NCBI GenBank assembly: GCA_965646445.1
Contig: CBFFZW010000011.1
Location: 7,156 to 71,155, forward strand
From: UBA11524 sp965646445
GTDB lineage: Bacteria > Bacillota > Clostridia > Christensenellales > Aristaeellaceae
Reading direction: 5' to 3'
Length of the DNA: 64,000 bases
Positions 55,780 to 64,000 of the stretch are shown piece after piece. A program made the translations under genes and the position numbers. The notes under the pieces were generated by a model. The model was not told the DNA's origin and made no database searches. It saw nothing but the letters and a program-made list of their open reading frames with translations. Within the stretch, counting starts at the first letter, position 1. Every line of letters begins with the position of its first letter.

Positions 55780-58053
55780 ATGAATCCATTGATGATATGC
55801 GAGGAGGGCTTTGACCCCAGGAGCGCGGCCAGGGAGGAATCCCTGTTTGCCCAGGGCAACGGGTACATGGGCTGGCGCGGCAATTATGAGGAGGGCTATG
55901 CCGGGGCACTGGGCGTGGAGGGCTGCTATATCAACGGCTTCCACGAGACGGAGAAAATCCGCTATGGCGAGATTGCCTACGGCTATGCCGAGGACAGCCA
56001 GACCATGCTCAACCTGACCAGCAGCCAGCGGATTCTGGTGGAGGCGGAGGGCGAAGGGCTGCGTCCTGACGGCGGACGGCTGGTGAGCAACCGCCGGGAG
56101 CTGGACATGGAGCGGGGTCTGGTGCGGCGCAAGACGGTTTACGCGCTGGATCGGGGCCGGGTGGAGGTGTCGGTGCGGCGGCTGGTGAGCCTGCGGCGCA
56201 GCCACGGCGCGGCCATTGCCATGACCGTCACCGCCATCGACAGCCCCTGCGCCGTCACCCTGACGCCCCTGCTGGACGGCGACGTGACCAACCTGGTCTG
56301 CACGGATGATCCCCGGGTGGGCAGCGGCCTCCATGGCCGGGTGCTGTCCCTGCCGGTGATGGCGGAGAGCGGCGCCGCCTCGGGCATGGCCCAGCACACG
56401 GGCAAGACCCGCCTGAGCGTCGCCTGTGCCATGGCCTGCCGCGTGAGCGCCCCGGTAGAGCGTGTCCGCGAGCGGACAAAGACCTGCCTGCGGGAGCGCT
56501 ATCGCCTTCAGCTGAGGGCGGGGGAGAGCGCGACGCTGACCAAGTACATCGCGTACTTCAGCGGGGAGGAAGCCCAGGAGGCCGCGCTACTGGCGGAGGC
56601 GCTCCGGGAGGCGGAGACGCTGGCGGAGGTCGGCTTCGACGCCCTGGCCGCCGAGCAGGAGGAGGAAATGTGGGCCTTCTGGGAGGGCTGCGGCATCTGG
56701 ATTGAGGGCGACGAAGCGCTACTCCAGGGGCTGCGGTTTAACCTGTTCCATCTGCTGCAAAGCGCGGGCCGGGATGGCAAAACCAACATCGCCGCCAAGG
56801 GCCTGACGGGCGAGGGCTACGAGGGCCACTATTTCTGGGACACGGAGACGTACATCTTTCCCATGTTCCTGCATGTGGCCCCGGACATCGCCCGGGCGCT
56901 GCTGGCTTACCGCTACAGCATTCTGCCTTTTGCCAGGGAGCGGGCCCGCGAGATGGGCCATCCGGTGGGCGCGCTGTATCCCTGGCGCACCATCAACGGC
57001 CACGAGGCCAGCGCCTATTATCCCGCCGGCACGGCCCAGGTACACATCAACGCGGACATCGCCTTGGCGGTGAAGCGCTATGTGGAGGCCACCGGGGACT
57101 GGGACTTCATCTGGGATATGGGCGCGGAGATGGTCTGCGAGACGGCCCGCCTGTACCATGACCTGGGCTTCTACAACCCCCGCAAGGGCGGGAAGTTCTG
57201 CATCAACGGCGTCACCGGCCCCGATGAGTACAACGCCATCGTGGACAACAACGCCTATACCAATATCATGGCTGCGGTGAACCTGGCCTTCGCCGCGGAT
57301 GTTCTGGCCCGGATGGCGCAGGAGGTTCCCCAGCGTTTTGCGGCGCTGACGGCCAAGCTGGGCCTCGCTCCCGGCGAGCCTGATGCCTGGCGCGAGGCCG
57401 CCCAAAGCATGTACATCCCCCGGGACGAGGCCACCGGCCTCATCTGGCAGGACGACGGCTTCATGGATCGCACGCCCTGGCCCCTTGAGGACATCCCCAA
57501 GGAGAACTTCCCGCTGCTTTTGCACTATCACCCACTGGTGATCTACCGCCATCAGGTGTGCAAGCAGGCGGACACGGTGCTGGCCATGCTGCTGCTGCCC
57601 CACCTGTTCACCCAGGCGGAAAAGGAAGCCGCCTTCACCTTCTACGATGGGGTGACCACCCACGATTCCTCGCTGTCGATGGCGGCCTTCAGCGCGGTGG
57701 CCAGCCGCATCGGCCGGATGGACAAGGCCTACGCCTACTTCCGGGAGACGGCCCGGCTCGACCTGGACGACACCCACGGCAACACCCGGGACGGGCTGCA
57801 CATGGCCAACATGGCGGGCGCGTGGGTCTGCGTGGCGTCCGGCTTCGGCGGTATGCAGGTGGACGGCGAGGGCATCGCCTTCGCCCCGGTGCTCCCGGCG
57901 GAGCTCAAGGGCTACGGCTTCCGCGTGCAGTACCGGGGCAGCGTCATCGAGGTGCGGGTGGACGGCGACGGCCCGCGCTATCGGCTGATTTCCGGCGGCA
58001 GCGTGACCATCCGCGACAGAGGTCGGCTGATCGCCCTGACCGCCGCGACATGA
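55780..58053 (+). CDS. Glycoside hydrolase family 65 phosphorylase 2
   Basis: This 757-residue protein is a second, diverged GH65 phosphorylase. It has AQGNGYMGWRGNYEEGY at the N-terminus, GEGYEGHYFWDTETYIFPMF, the catalytic region VTGPDEYNAIVDNNAYTN and the phosphate site KQADTVLAMLLLPHL with TTHDSSLSMAAFSA. Compared with its neighbour the N-terminal domain and the loops facing the acceptor differ, suggesting a different disaccharide. Two phosphorylases and one mutase in a row imply that more than one linkage is handled. The ribosome site is GAGGAGGACG. The next gene starts 20 bp after its stop. Confidence 0.92.
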   Translation: MNPLMICEEGFDPRSAAREESLFAQGNGYMGWRGNYEEGYAGALGVEGCYINGFHETEKIRYGEIAYGYAEDSQTMLNLTSSQRILVEAEGEGLRPDGGRLVSNRRELDMERGLVRRKTVYALDRGRVEVSVRRLVSLRRSHGAAIAMTVTAIDSPCAVTLTPLLDGDVTNLVCTDDPRVGSGLHGRVLSLPVMAESGAASGMAQHTGKTRLSVACAMACRVSAPVERVRERTKTCLRERYRLQLRAGESATLTKYIAYFSGEEAQEAALLAEALREAETLAEVGFDALAAEQEEEMWAFWEGCGIWIEGDEALLQGLRFNLFHLLQSAGRDGKTNIAAKGLTGEGYEGHYFWDTETYIFPMFLHVAPDIARALLAYRYSILPFARERAREMGHPVGALYPWRTINGHEASAYYPAGTAQVHINADIALAVKRYVEATGDWDFIWDMGAEMVCETARLYHDLGFYNPRKGGKFCINGVTGPDEYNAIVDNNAYTNIMAAVNLAFAADVLARMAQEVPQRFAALTAKLGLAPGEPDAWREAAQSMYIPRDEATGLIWQDDGFMDRTPWPLEDIPKENFPLLLHYHPLVIYRHQVCKQADTVLAMLLLPHLFTQAEKEAAFTFYDGVTTHDSSLSMAAFSAVASRIGRMDKAYAYFRETARLDLDDTHGNTRDGLHMANMAGAWVCVASGFGGMQVDGEGIAFAPVLPAELKGYGFRVQYRGSVIEVRVDGDGPRYRLISGGSVTIRDRGRLIALTAAT

Positions 58054-58073
58054 TGAAACAGGAGGATAGGGCC

Positions 58074-58712
58074 ATGAAGTATCAGGGCGTCATTTTCGAT
58101 CTGGACGGCGTGATCTGCTCCACCGACCGCTACCATTACCTGGGCTGGAAGGCGCTGGCGGATCGCCTGGGCATCCCCTTCAATGAGACGGACAACAACA
58201 GGCTGCGCGGTGTCAGCCGCATGGAGAGCCTGAACATCGTGCTGGAGAAGAGCGACAGGGTCTACACCGAGGCCGAAAAGCAGGCCATGGCCGAGGAGAA
58301 GAACGACACCTACCGGGCCCTGCTGCATCAGATGAGCCCCGCCGACCTGGCGGATGAGGTCAAGGCGACCCTGGACGCTCTGCGCGCCCGGGGCCTGAAG
58401 CTGGCCATCGGCTCCTCCAGCAGGAACACCCCCTTCATTCTGGAGCGCCTGGGCCTGGGGGACTACTTCAACGCCGTGGCGGACGGCAACTGCATCACCC
58501 GATCGAAGCCCGCTCCCGAGGTGTTCCTGAAGGCGGCGGATATGATCGGCCTTGCCCCTGCCGCCTGCGTGGTGGTGGAGGACGCTCACGCCGGGGTGGA
58601 GGCCGCGGTGAACGGCGGCTTTGCCTGCGCGGCCATGGGCGACGCCAGGGCGGACGTCCGGGCGACCTATCACCTGGACACCTTTTCCGACCTGATGAAG
58701 GCCATCGACTGA
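58074..58712 (+). CDS. pgmB: Beta-phosphoglucomutase
   Basis: This 212-residue HAD-superfamily enzyme converts beta-glucose-1-phosphate to glucose-6-phosphate. FDLDGVICSTDRYHYLGWKAL holds the nucleophile and general acid/base Asp (DLDG). LRGVSRMESLNIVLE is the cap-domain specificity loop of beta-PGM, IGSSSRNTPFIL and SKPAPEVFLKAAD complete the active site, and VVEDAHAGVEAA binds Mg2+. The start at 58074 follows AGGAGGATAGGGCC. It directly uses the product of the two GH65 enzymes. Confidence 0.95.
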   Translation: MKYQGVIFDLDGVICSTDRYHYLGWKALADRLGIPFNETDNNRLRGVSRMESLNIVLEKSDRVYTEAEKQAMAEEKNDTYRALLHQMSPADLADEVKATLDALRARGLKLAIGSSSRNTPFILERLGLGDYFNAVADGNCITRSKPAPEVFLKAADMIGLAPAACVVVEDAHAGVEAAVNGGFACAAMGDARADVRATYHLDTFSDLMKAID

Positions 58713-58807
58713 CACTCACGAATGCCTATTGGCGCGGCGGGAACGATTCTGCCGCGCCTTTGTCTATTTTGGCCATGCGATTCCCACGGGGAATTTGAAG
58801 GGAACGT

Positions 58808-58836
58808 TTGCTTTATCGCCCTGCATTTGCTATAAT
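58808..58836 (+). promoter_or_regulatory. Sigma-A promoter of ppk
   Basis: -35 TTGCTT (58808-58813), a 17-bp spacer and a perfect -10 TATAAT (58831-58836) with an upstream TG (extended -10). Confidence 0.75.
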
Positions 58837-58868
58837 AGGCTAATCACAAAGCACGGGGAGGCGGGGGC

Positions 58869-60884
58869 ATGGCGGCAATGGCGGACAGGGAGCTGGAAAC
58901 GCTGGCCTTTCACGCCCGCGTGCTGGCGGAAGCCCTGCGGGTGGATACGCCGCTGCTGGAGCGGTGCAACTTTCTGGGCATTGCCATGACGGGCCTGGAG
59001 GAATGGATCACGGTGCGCCTGGGCGGTCTGACGGCCAGGCTGCGCAAGGAAGACAAGCTGCGGCCCTCGGGGATGAAGACCTCTCAGGTGCTGCGGGAGG
59101 CCGGACAGCGGGCCGACGGTCTGCTGAGGGCGGCGGATCAGGCGCTGTACACGGTGCTGCTGCCTTTGCTGGCGAAGGCCGGTATCCGCCTGGCGCGGCC
59201 CGACGCGGTGACGCCTGTGCAGATGGCCGCGCTGTCGGCGCTGTTCCATCGGGATATGCTGCCGCGGCTGTCGATTCTTCCCCTGGAAGCGGGGATGCCG
59301 CTGAACGCGGGGACGATTTGCCTTGCGGTGAAGCTGGCCGACGACGGCAGCGGTGCGGACAATGAAGCCGTGGTGGCGCTGACGGGCCTGCCGCCCTTGG
59401 TGCCGCTGGCGGGCGGGGAGAACCTGCTTCTGCCGGTGGAGGACGCGGTGGCGCTGAATCTGCGTTTACTTTTCCCGGAAAGAACCATTGAGCGGTGCTG
59501 GCCTTTCCGTGTGCTGCGGGACGGCCACGCCGTCAGCCGAGAGGATGACGCCGACATCCGCCATGCTGTGCGGACGGCCATCGAAAAGCGCCGTCAGGGC
59601 CGAATACTGCGGCTGATGTGCCATCCTGACCTGCCGGGAGACATCGAAAGCCGCCTTTGCGCGGCGCTGGAGACGGAGCCCACGCGGCTGATCCGGCGGG
59701 GCTATTTGACGGATCCGGGGCGGGTGATGAAGGCCGTGGCGGCCCTGCCCGGGTGGGACGGCGCGCGATACGCGCCCTTTGAACCGCGGGTGCCGGAGAA
59801 TCTCCGGGGCGACCTGTTCGCGGCCCTTCGGGAGCGGGACGCGCTGCTGTGCCATCCCTTCGACAGCTTCGAGCCCGTGGTTCGGCTGCTGGAGGAAGCG
59901 GCCCGGGATCGGCGGACGCAGGCCATCCTGATGACGCTGTATCGGACGGGGGAGCCTTCCCGCGTCGCGGACGCGCTGATGGAGGCGGCCCGCCACGGTG
60001 TGCGGGTGAATGTTTGGGTGGAGCCCAGGGCCCGCATGGACGAGGAGCGGAATCTGCTTTTGATGGATACCCTGGCCGCCGCCGGATGCCGGGTGTGGAG
60101 CGGCCCGCCGGGGGTGAAGGTACACGGCAAGGCCCTGCTGGTGGAGCGGCTGGAGGACGGCGTCCTTCGGCAGTACGCGCACCTTGGCACGGGCAATTAT
60201 CATGAGGAGACGGCCCGGCATTACACGGATTTCGGCCTGCTGACGGCGCGGCCCGAGCTGACGGCGGATGCGGCGCGCTTCTTCCAGTACCTGCGGGGAG
60301 AGCGGGCGCAGCCTGATCTGCAGGCGATGACGGCCTCGCCCCAGGGGATGCGGCAGGAATTGCTGCGGCTGATCCGGCTGGAAATGGGCAAGGCGGAAAA
60401 GGGGTACCCCTGCGGCATTGCCTGCATGATGAACGCGCTCACCGACCCGGAGCTGATCCGGGCGCTGACGGACGCGGGCCGCCATGGCGTGCCCGTGGAT
60501 TTGACGGTGCGGGGGGCCTGCTGCCTGATTCCCGGCCTTCCGGGCGAAACGGAGAACATCACCGTGCGCTCGGTGGTGGGACGCTTCCTGGAGCATGGGC
60601 GCGTCCTGGCCTTCGGCGGCGAGGGCGAGGAAAGCGTGTTCCTGTCCAGCGCGGACTGGATGAAGCGCAGCATGGAGCAGCGGGTGGAGCTGCTGATTCC
60701 CCTGACGGACGGGCAGGCAAGAGACGCGGCGCTGCATCAGCTGCGATGTCGGCAGGCGGATACGGCGGGAGCATGGATCAGCCGTCGGGGCGTATACAGG
60801 CCCCCGGCGGTGGACGGCCCGGAAAAACGCGGCGCCCAGGAGGCTTTGCTGGCGGAGGCCACACGAGAAGCCTGTGGGGCATAG
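58869..60884 (+). CDS. ppk: Polyphosphate kinase PPK1
   Basis: This 671-residue enzyme reversibly builds inorganic polyphosphate from ATP. The N-terminal helical domain (LERCNFLGIAMTGLEEWITVR, where PPK1 usually has RFLSI..NLDEFFM.R) is diverged. The catalytic core is clear: DALLCHPFDSFEPVVRLL, MTLYRTGEPSRV, VEPRARMDEERN, the autophosphorylated His419 in GVKVHGKALLV, HLGTGNYHEETARHYTDFGLL, and the late VRGACCLIPGLPGETENITV, then RSVVGRFLEHGRVLAF. The length is close to the family norm. It starts a transcription unit running towards cysE and cysS. Confidence 0.93.
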   Translation: MAAMADRELETLAFHARVLAEALRVDTPLLERCNFLGIAMTGLEEWITVRLGGLTARLRKEDKLRPSGMKTSQVLREAGQRADGLLRAADQALYTVLLPLLAKAGIRLARPDAVTPVQMAALSALFHRDMLPRLSILPLEAGMPLNAGTICLAVKLADDGSGADNEAVVALTGLPPLVPLAGGENLLLPVEDAVALNLRLLFPERTIERCWPFRVLRDGHAVSREDDADIRHAVRTAIEKRRQGRILRLMCHPDLPGDIESRLCAALETEPTRLIRRGYLTDPGRVMKAVAALPGWDGARYAPFEPRVPENLRGDLFAALRERDALLCHPFDSFEPVVRLLEEAARDRRTQAILMTLYRTGEPSRVADALMEAARHGVRVNVWVEPRARMDEERNLLLMDTLAAAGCRVWSGPPGVKVHGKALLVERLEDGVLRQYAHLGTGNYHEETARHYTDFGLLTARPELTADAARFFQYLRGERAQPDLQAMTASPQGMRQELLRLIRLEMGKAEKGYPCGIACMMNALTDPELIRALTDAGRHGVPVDLTVRGACCLIPGLPGETENITVRSVVGRFLEHGRVLAFGGEGEESVFLSSADWMKRSMEQRVELLIPLTDGQARDAALHQLRCRQADTAGAWISRRGVYRPPAVDGPEKRGAQEALLAEATREACGA

Positions 60885-60917
60885 AATGCACGGAGATAAC
60901 AGCAGGGGGGATGACCC

Positions 60918-61637
60918 ATGGCATGGTTCAGGGAAATCAAGGAGGATGTGGCTGCTGTCATGGCCCGCGATCCGGCGGCGCACTCGTTCTGGGAGGTGCT
61001 GCTGTGTTATCCGGGCCTTCGGGCGGTACGGGCGCACCGGCGGGCACACCGGGCCTATGAAAAGGGCCATATCCTGAAAGCGCGCCTTATCAGCCAGCGC
61101 AGCCGCAACAAAACGGGGATTGAGATTCATCCCGGGGCCGTCATCGGGCGCGGGATGGTGATCGACCATGGCGACGGCGTGGTCATCGGCGAGACGACGA
61201 TCATCGGGGACAATGTGACCCTGTACCAGGGCGTGACCCTGGGCGGCACAGGCAAGGAAACGGGTAAGCGCCACCCTACCATTGGCAGCGGCGTGGTCAT
61301 CGGCGCGGGCGCGAAGGTGCTGGGACCCATCACCATCGGCGATAACAGCAAGGTGGGCGCGGGCAGCGTGGTCATCAAGGATGTGCCCGAGGGGTGCACC
61401 GTGGTGGGCAATCCCGGCCGGGTGGTGCGCAGGCCCAAGCCCCAGGGCATCGACCTGGATCAGGTCAACCTGCCCGACCCCATGCTGGAAAAAATGCAGG
61501 CTCTTTACACGCGGCTGACGCATCTGGAGCGCTGTCTGGCGCATCGGGCCCAGGAGCTGGGCTGTACGGAATGCGGCGGGGAATGCCCCGTTCAGCAGGA
61601 CTTGAACATGGATCAGCAAAGGAATACGGAGGAGTGA
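60918..61637 (+). CDS. cysE: Serine O-acetyltransferase CysE (EpsC type) with Cys-rich tail
   Basis: This 239-residue left-handed beta-helix enzyme makes O-acetylserine, the precursor of cysteine. It has VMARDPAAHSFWEVLLCYPG and the short N-terminal domain of Gram-positive enzymes. The active-site block GIEIHPGAVIGRGMVIDHGD and the hexapeptide repeats up to VVGNPGRVVRRP are complete. After the helix the protein carries an unusual tail (LGCTECGGECPVQQD) with three closely spaced cysteines that could bind a metal or sense cysteine or redox state. cysS starts 4 bp later, linking cysteine synthesis and tRNA charging. Confidence 0.94.
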   Translation: MAWFREIKEDVAAVMARDPAAHSFWEVLLCYPGLRAVRAHRRAHRAYEKGHILKARLISQRSRNKTGIEIHPGAVIGRGMVIDHGDGVVIGETTIIGDNVTLYQGVTLGGTGKETGKRHPTIGSGVVIGAGAKVLGPITIGDNSKVGAGSVVIKDVPEGCTVVGNPGRVVRRPKPQGIDLDQVNLPDPMLEKMQALYTRLTHLERCLAHRAQELGCTECGGECPVQQDLNMDQQRNTEE

Positions 61638-61641
61638 GCGT

Positions 61642-63048
61642 ATGTGGATTTATAACAGCGAACACCGCAAGAAGGAAGAATTCAAGCCCCTTCATGAGGG
61701 GCGGGTGGGCATTTACGCCTGCGGCCCCACGGTGTATGATTACTTTCATATCGGCAACGCGAGGCCCTTCATCACCTTTGACGTGCTGCGCCGCCAATTG
61801 GAGCGGGAGGGCTATGAGGTCACCTTCGTCCAGAACTTTACCGATATTGACGATAAGATGATCCGCCGGGCCAACGAGGAGGGCATCACCGTCAGGGAAC
61901 TGGGGGAAAGGTTCATCGCCGAGTATTACAAGGACGCCAAGGATCTGGGCATCCGTCCGGCCACGGTGCATCCCAAGGCCACCGAGCATATGGCGGAAAT
62001 CATCGCCCTGGTACAGCGCTTGGTGGATAACGGCCATGCCTACGCCACGCCCTCGGGCGATGTGTACTACCGCGTGTCCGCCTTCCCGGGCTACGGCAAG
62101 CTGTCCGGGCAGAGCATCGAGGATCGGGAGATGGGCGCTTCCGAGCGGCTGAATGTGGAGACGGACAAGGAATCTCCCGCGGACTTCGCCCTGTGGAAGG
62201 CCCAGAAGCCCGGGGAGCCTGCCTGGGAATCCCCCTGGGGCCTGGGCCGTCCCGGCTGGCATGTGGAGTGCTCCGCCATGTCCATGAAGTACCTGGGGGA
62301 GACCTTCGACATCCACTGCGGCGGCAAGGACCTGCTTTTCCCCCACCATGAAAATGAGATCGCCCAGTCCGAGGGCGCCACGGGCAAGCCCTATGTGCGC
62401 TACTGGATGCACAACGGCTTCATCAACGTGGATAACCAGAAGATGTCCAAGTCCCTGGGCAACTTTTTCCGCGTGCGGGACATCGCCAAGGAATACGACC
62501 TGGAGGCCGTGCGCATGTTTATGCTGTCGGCCCACTACCGCAGCCCCATCAACTTCAGCCGGGATCAGATCGCCGCGGCTCACGCCAGCCTGACCCGTCT
62601 GTATACCGCCCGGGATCAGATGAAGTTCCTCCTGAATGGCGCCAAAGAGCAGCCCCTGACGGCGGAGGAGGAACAGTTTGTCCAGCGGCTGTCCGGCTAT
62701 GAGGCGCGTTTTGACGCCGCCATGGACGACGACATGAACACCGCCGACGCCATCGGCGCCATCTTTGAGCTGGTGCGGGACAGCAACGCTACCCTGAACG
62801 CCCAGAGCGGCAAGGCGGCGGTGGAAGCGGCGCTGAAGTCCTTCAAGGCCCTCACCGATGTGCTGGGCCTGGTGCAGAAGGAGGAGGACGCGCTGCCCGC
62901 CGACATCCAGGCCATGGTGGAGGAACGCGCCCAGGCCCGCAAAAACAAGGACTGGAAGCGCTCCGACGAATTGCGCGACGCCATCAAGGCCGCCGGGTAC
63001 ATCCTGGAGGATTCCCGGGAGGGTCAAAAGGTGCGTAAGGCGCTGTGA
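61642..63048 (+). CDS. cysS: Cysteinyl-tRNA synthetase CysS
   Basis: This 468-residue class I synthetase charges tRNA-Cys. ACGPTVYDYFHIGNARPFI contains the HIGH motif (HIGN) and the first zinc Cys; GWHVECSAMS and FPHHENEIAQSE hold the other zinc ligands; KMSKSLGNFF is the KMSKS loop. A C-terminal helical domain follows. The ORF ends GTGA, overlapping the start of the comEA-like gene. No T-box leader was seen before cysE or cysS. Confidence 0.97.
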   Translation: MWIYNSEHRKKEEFKPLHEGRVGIYACGPTVYDYFHIGNARPFITFDVLRRQLEREGYEVTFVQNFTDIDDKMIRRANEEGITVRELGERFIAEYYKDAKDLGIRPATVHPKATEHMAEIIALVQRLVDNGHAYATPSGDVYYRVSAFPGYGKLSGQSIEDREMGASERLNVETDKESPADFALWKAQKPGEPAWESPWGLGRPGWHVECSAMSMKYLGETFDIHCGGKDLLFPHHENEIAQSEGATGKPYVRYWMHNGFINVDNQKMSKSLGNFFRVRDIAKEYDLEAVRMFMLSAHYRSPINFSRDQIAAAHASLTRLYTARDQMKFLLNGAKEQPLTAEEEQFVQRLSGYEARFDAAMDDDMNTADAIGAIFELVRDSNATLNAQSGKAAVEAALKSFKALTDVLGLVQKEEDALPADIQAMVEERAQARKNKDWKRSDELRDAIKAAGYILEDSREGQKVRKAL

Positions 63049-63419
63049 GCGGGCGGCGAACCCTCCGCCGGAGGGCGGGAATCGCGCTGCTGGCCCTGAG
63101 CGTTGCGGCCATGGTGCTGGCGTCGGCGGCATCCTTTCACGCGCCGGAAACCGTGCGAGGGGAGGTTCATCCCCTGACGACGGCGGGGCTGCCCGACATC
63201 GCGCTGCCGCAGGGGCCCGTGCGGGTCAATCAGGCGGAGTTGGCGGAATTGACGACACTGCCCGGCATTGGGGAAACCATCGGCCGGCGCATCATCGAGG
63301 AACGGGCCGCCCATGGGCCCTTCCGCTACCCGGAGGATCTGACGGCGGTGAAGGGCATCGGGCCCAAGCTGGTGGAGGGCCTGCGGGAACAGCTGAACCT
63401 GGAGGTAGGGGATGAGTGA
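63045..63419 (+). CDS. ComEA-like helix-hairpin-helix DNA-binding protein
   Basis: This 124-residue protein has a basic N-terminus and one membrane span (IALLALSVAAMVLASAASF), then two helix-hairpin-helix motifs (LTTLPGIGETIGRRIIEERA and LTAVKGIGPKLVEGL). It matches the DNA-receptor domain of ComEA, which binds incoming DNA outside the membrane. The usual SLBB domain is missing, so it is a short form. It starts with GTG in a GTGA overlap with cysS and overlaps the next gene by 8 bp. No other competence gene lies in the window. Confidence 0.85.
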   Translation: MSGRRTLRRRAGIALLALSVAAMVLASAASFHAPETVRGEVHPLTTAGLPDIALPQGPVRVNQAELAELTTLPGIGETIGRRIIEERAAHGPFRYPEDLTAVKGIGPKLVEGLREQLNLEVGDE

Positions 63420-63783
63420 ACTGAGTCCTGAGGTATGGCGGGCCGCGCTGACCATGCTGTTTTTCGGCGTGGTCGCGGTGGTGTTGGTTTGTCTGGCGGC
63501 CGGGGGTTCCCGCTGGCTGGGTGTTCGCGTCCGGGACGGCCAGGCCCGGGAGACCACGCTGACGGCCCGGGTAACGGGTCGGCGGAGCCGTATGCTCCCG
63601 CTGGACGAGGACGTGCCCAGCGCTGGGACGGAAACCATCTACGGCGTGACCTTCGAGCCGGACGGCGGACGCCCTATGGAGACCGAGGTGCCCAAGGCGG
63701 TCTACGATGACCTCACCGAGGGCGACCACGGGTATCTCACCGTGCGGGGCCGCGAATTTGTGAGCTTTGTTAAGGACGAATAA
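63412..63783 (+). CDS. DUF2500-like membrane protein
   Basis: This 123-residue protein has one N-terminal span (AALTMLFFGVVAVVLVCLAA) and a small beta domain that matches the DUF2500 pattern: LTARVTGRRSRML, then TIYGVTFEPDGGRPMETEVP, VYDDLTEGDHGYLTVRGREF and VSF. The function of the family is unknown. It overlaps the comEA-like gene by 8 bp. It is followed by element E. Confidence 0.75.
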   Translation: MSELSPEVWRAALTMLFFGVVAVVLVCLAAGGSRWLGVRVRDGQARETTLTARVTGRRSRMLPLDEDVPSAGTETIYGVTFEPDGGRPMETEVPKAVYDDLTEGDHGYLTVRGREFVSFVKDE

Positions 63784-63822
63784 CGAACGAATAAGAAGAC
63801 TTTTCAAAGCTGCGGGCAGCAG

Positions 63823-64000
63823 CAAGTGACCGAGCAACAGCTGAGTAACTTGCCGTCGGCAGACTGAAATCGTATCGACCGGGCGGCATCGCCGCATGGA
63901 CAAGCCGGTCGGGCGGGGAGTTTTTCGTAGCAAGATGCAATCTTGCGGAGAAAAACATTCCTCAGCATCCCTCGTCCAAGTGGCTTACGCCACTTTGACG
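63823..64000 (+). repeat. Modular covarying element, copy E (cut by window end)
   Basis: This copy shares the 5' module of copy B (AGCTGAGTAACTTGCCGTC, ATCGTATC). Its hairpins are CGACCGG/CCGGTCG with an inner GCGGC/GCCGC, the conserved GGCGGGGAG, the stem GTTTTTC/GAGAAAAAC with CAAGAT/ATCTTG inside, ATTCCTC and the last hairpin CGTC-AAGTGGC/GCCACTT-GACG. The right end may continue beyond the window. Confidence 0.8.

Noticed and set aside
60885..61641. T-box leader for cysE or cysS
   Set aside because: The gaps are only 33 and 4 bp, too short for a T-box, and no specifier or anti-terminator motif was seen.
1..64000. CRISPR array, tRNA or rRNA genes, prophage or insertion-sequence transposase
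   Set aside because: No regularly spaced repeats, tRNA-like cloverleaf, rRNA stretch or transposase-like protein was recognised in any gap or frame. The repeats found are dispersed hairpin elements without a protein gene.

Overview
This window is a GC-rich stretch of a bacterial chromosome from an endospore-forming Firmicute, most likely class Clostridia. The main evidence is the sporulation block near the left end: sigma-G, pro-sigma-E, its protease SpoIIGA and a free-standing Spo0A effector domain. Further support comes from a single-chain clostridial-type PurL and a split PurH. A Christensenellales-like lineage would fit the two substrate-binding proteins, whose signal peptides end in AxA and carry no lipobox cysteine, but that placement is inference. 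No rRNA, tRNA, CRISPR array, prophage or transposase gene was recognised.

Layout. 1-0.2 kb: end of serS. 0.5-4.6 kb: spo0A-C-like gene (+), sigG (-), about 1.1 kb of repeats forming a large inverted repeat, then spoIIGA-sigE (-). 4.6-5.8 kb: orphan mazF toxin overlapping a YitT-family membrane protein. 6.2-11.1 kb: BMP-type nucleoside ABC transporter. 11.4-23.5 kb: de novo purine operon purE-C-F-M-N-(IMP cyclohydrolase)-(AICAR transformylase)-D-L, preceded by a promoter, a short leader ORF and a terminator-like hairpin. 23.6-27.0 kb: exported flavodoxin/aldo-keto reductase fusion, then purB and a tautomerase. 27.1-29.2 kb: malic enzyme (-) and an RlmA-like methyltransferase (+). 29.6-35.9 kb: leftward operon of response regulator, histidine kinase, ABC ATPase, FtsX-like permease and anchored surface protein. 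36.3-44.4 kb: peptidoglycan-binding protein, sugar kinase plus nucleotidyltransferase, VanZ-RDD fusion, HerA/DUF853 ATPase, EamA transporter and acyltransferase. 44.6-46.3 kb: kduI-kduD. 46.6-58.7 kb: LacI-regulated alpha-glucoside cassette with binding protein, two permeases, a debranching-like glycosidase, two GH65 phosphorylases and beta-phosphoglucomutase. 58.9-63.8 kb: ppk, cysE, cysS, comEA and a DUF2500-like gene.

How the parts fit. Nucleoside import and de novo purine synthesis lie side by side. The LacI cassette reads as uptake of an alpha-glucoside, trimming, phosphorolysis to beta-glucose-1-phosphate, and conversion to glucose-6-phosphate. The kdu pair handles unsaturated uronates. 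These are traits of a plant- or glycan-feeding gut or rumen anaerobe (inference).

The most unusual signal is a family of 165-215 bp intergenic elements present five times (168-368, 5926-6091, 29311-29526, 36069-36271, 63823-64000). Their linkers are conserved, while the stems change sequence with compensatory substitutions. The outer ends pair with each other, and two copies sit between duplicated terminator hairpins. Other points worth a second look are the coupled leader ORF before purE, the tandem 0A-like boxes before the Spo0A-C gene, and the palindromic operators of the LacI regulator, one of which lies inside a glycosidase gene.
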